Assembly (NCBI GenBank): GCA_010645155.1
Contig: JAAGOF010000023.1
Coordinates: forward strand, 389,101-453,100
DNA from: Tigriopus japonicus
Lineage: Eukaryota > Arthropoda > Copepoda > Harpacticoida > Harpacticidae
Direction of reading: 5' to 3'
Length of the DNA stretch: 64,000 nucleotides
The notes beneath the pieces are model-generated. The model searched no databases. It had not been told where the DNA came from and was given only the letters and a program-made list of their open reading frames with translations. A program made the translations under genes and the position numbers. Shown piece by piece: positions 60,420 through 64,000 of this stretch (positions are counted from its first letter, which is position 1; every line of letters starts with the position of its first letter).

Positions 60420-60820
60420 TGTTACAAAATAGATCTGTAGGATCCCAAAGAGACACGTGTACACGCTTGGAGTACTGAGTAACGAGTGTCTTTATTCCTC
60501 CTCATCTTTACATCTTGCCGATGGAACCGCTCGACCATTCCATTGGCCTGTGGGTGGTAGGCCGTGGTGTTTTTGTGGCTGGTGCCGAGCAGCTCCATCA
60601 ACTCCCCCCAAAGAGCCGAGGTAAATTGACGTCCTCTGTCTGTCACAATCGACACCGGGACCCCATAACGTTGTATCCACCCGTGAAGAATGGTCTCCGC
60701 GCATGTAGAGGCCTCAATATTTGCCGTCGGAAAAGCCTCCACCCATCTAGAAAATCGGTCAATGACAGTAAGAATATACCTATATCCTTTGCTTGTGTAG
60801 TATTCTTTGACAACCATCTA
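60420..60820 (-). pseudogene. Gypsy integrase core fragment fused to an LTR-like end
   Basis: The minus-strand frame has a retroviral-type integrase core: GYRYILTVIDRFSRWVEAF (first Asp), VSIVTDRGRQFTS (second Asp) and HPQANGMVERFHR (Glu). Exactly 35 residues separate the second Asp and the Glu. After VERFHRQ, at ~60540, homology ends. The following bases contain AATAAAG (minus strand, ~60490) and finish in TTTTGTAACA (to 60420), which looks like the R-U5 end of an LTR. It is probably a deletion derivative in which the 3' part of integrase was lost. It is a different element from the one at 47-52 kb, whose integrase core is missing. Confidence 0.85.
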
Positions 60821-61847
60821 CACCTATCTATTACTGATGGGACGAGCCGGGCTTTTAGAGGCTTGATGCCGAAAGATGCCAGGCTTGTTTCAAGCCTTCT
60901 GGAAGTCGGAATCAAGCCGGCATCAAGCATTTCATGTCGAAGAACAACTTCAAAAGAGCAGAAAAAGTGCCCAAAATGAGCTCTTCCATAATTTTCTAAA
61001 CCAATGCATTCCAGTATTTTGTATTGTTCTATTGCTATTTGAAATGCATTTTGGAATCCAAATCATTTCTTGTATGCAAAGTAATGCAAGTGGCCCGTTC
61101 GAATTGATCCCTATCCAATTTTCGAAATTTTTCCATGAGCCACACTTAAAAGTGACTTTTAGAAGGTTGCTAAAGAATATCCGGAGCGTAATATGAACAT
61201 TTCTCGTTATACTACACATTTTATCAATTTCCACATCAAATGAGTTGTGACTTTAAATTTCTGGTCATTTTTGTAACAGCATATTTCAATTGAAATCGAA
61301 ATCTGCTTGCATTTGCAAAGTAGTTAAAAAGGAAAAAAAGTTTGAAGGATTCAGGTAAAAATGGTGCTTGGGGACTGGAGAAAGTAGCAGGCAGGTTTTG
61401 AATTGTCATAATTGTACCATATTACTTAAATGAGGGTATATAAAGGACTAAATTACTGTTCTGGAATTTTGCTTCAGTGTATCTAATATCTTGCATCCTA
61501 CTTTTTTAACTGAACACACACATTGAAAGAGAGTTTTATCCTCTTTCATGTACAGCATTTGATAGAGTCAAAAAAATCTTGCTTTGTAATTATTTATTTC
61601 AATTTTCGTGTAAAGCATCAAATAATAGTGAACAATTTTAAATAATAATAATAAAATAATTGGCCAACAATTTTCTGATTGTTTCTACAGTTTCAAAGCA
61701 AAAAACGGAATTGACTTTGTTTGAAGGCTAACATCTCATGTATTATTCAAGACATCAAGGTCTTTTTTCCTTGTACTTAAAAGAGTCAAGGTTTAGCTTT
61801 CAAAAAGTAAAACTACAAGTGAAGTAAGAGCTTTGTTTTGTTTTTAA
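60821..61847. other. Interval without a recognised gene
   Basis: The sequence is AT-rich. ATCAAGCCGGCATCAAG at ~60911 recurs at ~63162, hinting at a shared small repeat. Confidence 0.4.
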
Positions 61848-62180
61848 AATGACGGCAAAAAGATCGAGTATCAGTTTTGCTCCACGCACTTTGGTGGATT
61901 CCTGGAGGTCATGACCATCTCTCATATTACCTTGGTCTACAACACCAAGAAGAAGCCTGAGTCCGTGGACAACTTGAAGACGAAGCCTGGGAGTGGCAGC
62001 AGCAACGAGATTGTCATTGACAACCTTCTAATCAAGAGCAAGAGGATAATGCCATTCTAATTTGCTAATCGCCTCACAGTGGGGGCAAATGAGTACTTAG
62101 AGGTCATGAAACAGATAGCGAAGCCTTGTTTGATGCTGTATATCCAGATGCCAACTATTGATGGCAACGGACACTTGTGA
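61848..62180 (+). pseudogene. Coding-like fragment with one internal stop, unknown family
   Basis: One frame is open from 61848 to 62180 except for a single TAA at ~62058. It reads FCSTHFGGFLEVMTISHITL, later VIDNLLIKSKRIMPF, then after the stop VGANEYLEVMKQIAKPCLML and IDGNGHL. Composition and GC are unlike the AT-rich surroundings, so it may be a fragment of a captured gene or transposon ORF. I cannot name the family. No Met start, splice sites or terminal repeats were found. Confidence 0.35.
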
Positions 62181-62365
62181 AGGCGAGGCAAGGTTGAGGA
62201 ATTTTCGTTTTTTTGCTTCCACACACTGTATGTTGGAGAATTTCATCGGGGCACTGATAATTGAATTGAATCTTTATTGAAACTCTTAGTCATGTCATGG
62301 TATATAAAATGAATTAAGGGAAATACATTTGTAAGCTCATCTGTATGAAATAAGTGACAAGTCAA

Positions 62366-62653
62366 ATGGTAAACATAAGTGATGGACGAAAAGGGCTTCC
62401 AGCCGAAATTTCGGTCTTGGTTTCATGGACAATTGTGGAGACGATAGATAGCACATTACAAATTTTCCGCGGAATGAGCCCAGATAATCAGGTCATATGC
62501 AAAACTGGTGGAGTGAAGTTTTTTGGGATTGAAAAGGAAGGGAAGGTTTCCAATGTCGTCAACCAAATTGATTTTACGATGAAAATTCATGGCAGCCCAC
62601 ATCAAATAATTATGCACTCTGAAGCAGAGGGTTCAAAAGGAAATGTTGCATGA
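62366..62653 (+). other. Short ORF, unlikely to be a real gene
   Basis: ATG 62366 opens 95 codons (MVNISDGRKGLPAEISVLVS...). No domain is recognised, and it sits in repeat-rich DNA near the fragment at 61848. It could be chance. Confidence 0.2.
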
Positions 62654-63591
62654 CATGCGATGTTGAAAACTAGAAAATTCCAAACAATGTTGTTGTTGTT
62701 GTGATCAACAATAACAAAGAAAATTCAGGGTGATGCTAGTATCCCTACCATTCACCTTTTTAACACCAGTAGAGCGAATAATTCCTTCAAACACACACAT
62801 TTCTTCTGTTGATGGTTTGATTAAAGTTTAGAAAAACCATCAAATAAGGTATTCACTTCGATTGTCCGCCAAAGCTTGGATTACATAAGGCACACACTTT
62901 GGGATTTCGTCCCCCTGAGTAATCTCCTATAAAGGCCACCCGATTTTGAAAGTTGGAAGCCAAAATTTTAAGTCAGCATTTAATTTTAAGAGTTAAATTA
63001 GCCTATCTTACAAGTTTGAGTCGCTGGCTAAAAGACATAGTTTGCATTAAGCCTATAACTTTACGCAATTGGTTGGAAAAAAATTCAATATTGTAGAAAA
63101 AGACGTAGTTTAAGCTGGGGTAAAAATGGCAGCACTAGAGATTTTCACTTTGACATCAAGCCGGCATCAAGTAGTGATGTGACTTGGGCAAGTAATGAGT
63201 CATCACAAACACCCAAGAACAAGTTGTTGACAAGCATTACTTGGGCAATACACCAATACACTTGGCAAGCTCAAGGAACATTGGAAGATGCAGTTGCTGG
63301 CAGTTGCTCTTTGAAGAGTTAAGATACTTTCAGTGTGACTTGGAAGAAAAAATGTCAAGTTGCATTTTCGATGATCTTTTGACCTTAATAATTCAGCAAT
63401 AAACAGTGGAAGTGGAACAAAAAATATTTTGATTTGGATAGCATTTGCAAAACCATGTTTTTTCTTTAGTTTCCGTTCTAAGCCACACATGAATACACTT
63501 TTTGGGCCAATCAAGAATGAGATTTAACAGTCACACTTGGGAACAAGCTCGGTCACTCAGAGTTGCTAGAAAAAAATATAAGATGCCAACG
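62654..63591. other. Interval without a recognised gene
   Basis: The sequence is AT-rich. Near 63162-63210 are the shared ATCAAGCCGGCATCAAG motif and several TGACTTGGGCAAGTAATGAG-like words. Nothing coding is supported. Confidence 0.4.
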
Positions 63592-63842
63592 GTTCCAGGA
63601 TAACTCGGTACATGGGATAACTCAACACTGGATAACTGGGTACCGCGGAAAACTCGGTACACCGGATAACTGGGTACAACGGAAAACTCGGTAAAGGAAG
63701 ATTCAGTACAAGAAAACTGGGTACACCGGATAACTGGGTACAACGGAAAACTCGGTACAGGAAGATTCAGTACAAGATAACCGGGTACACCGGATAACGG
63801 TGCATTGGATGACTGCATAAACAGGATAACTGGTATAAATAG
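63592..63842. repeat. Tandem repeat with ~17-bp period (GGATAACTGGGTACACC-type)
   Basis: About fourteen diverged units alternate GGATAACTGGGTAC and GGAAAACTCGGTAC forms. A longer unit that includes GGAAGATTCAGTACAAGA is duplicated (about 63665-63720 and 63735-63785), so there is higher-order structure. It is the last notable feature before the window edge. Confidence 0.9.
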
Positions 63843-64000
63843 AAAAGTGAGTGTCAGGATGATGGGTGTTACAAAAAGATTGTTTGACATAAACTGAAGG
63901 CAACTGTGTTAAATTGCTTTTCTCAAAACGTTTTTGAAAGCATTAAAAATGTATCCTTTAGATTTTGGCTCGATTATTGATGTGATAAACACGCCAAGTC
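63843..64000. other. Right window edge
   Basis: I see no feature here. Confidence 0.4.

Overview
The window is eukaryotic and most likely comes from an arthropod, possibly a crustacean. It has GT/AG introns, one very large protein-coding exon, a bitesize-type synaptotagmin-like gene and many animal DNA transposons and LTR retroelement remnants. The species cannot be named from sequence alone.

The left two thirds (about 1.8 to 42.4 kb, plus strand) is one gene: a bitesize (btsz) / synaptotagmin-like protein homologue. A single exon of about 8.9 kb encodes a long, Ser-rich, acidic, low-complexity region. An intron of about 27 kb follows, then seven small exons that splice in phase and encode a linker plus tandem C2A and C2B domains. 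Inside the large intron, at 36992-37214, there is a second possible first coding exon. Its ATG is the first Met after a stop, it ends in a good donor (GTAAGG), and it leaves the same phase as the giant exon. The locus could therefore make a long protein of about 3374 residues and a short C2-only protein of about 473 residues. The same intron holds a small hAT-type MITE (12.4 kb) and an unexplained coding-like stretch at 35.1-36.6 kb whose best reading changes frame.

The right third (about 43 to 64 kb) is a transposon graveyard. In order: a near-complete Tc1-type element whose transposase is broken by one extra base in a homopolymer; an AT-rich hAT-like MITE; a Ty3/gypsy element with almost identical LTRs but a badly decayed interior; a 1.2-1.6 kb repeat present twice in direct orientation; a small coiled-coil ORF that may be the first exon of a gene; a foldback element split by a 1.4 kb hAT-like insertion that carries two minisatellites and a tRNA-like sequence; a gypsy integrase fragment joined to LTR-like sequence; a coding-like fragment with one stop; and a 17-bp-periodic tandem repeat near the right edge.

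I found no CRISPR array, rRNA gene, bacterial operon or convincing new multi-gene system. The best candidates for something new are the alternative first exon of btsz, the uninterpreted 35.1-36.6 kb stretch, and the nested foldback/hAT/minisatellite structure.
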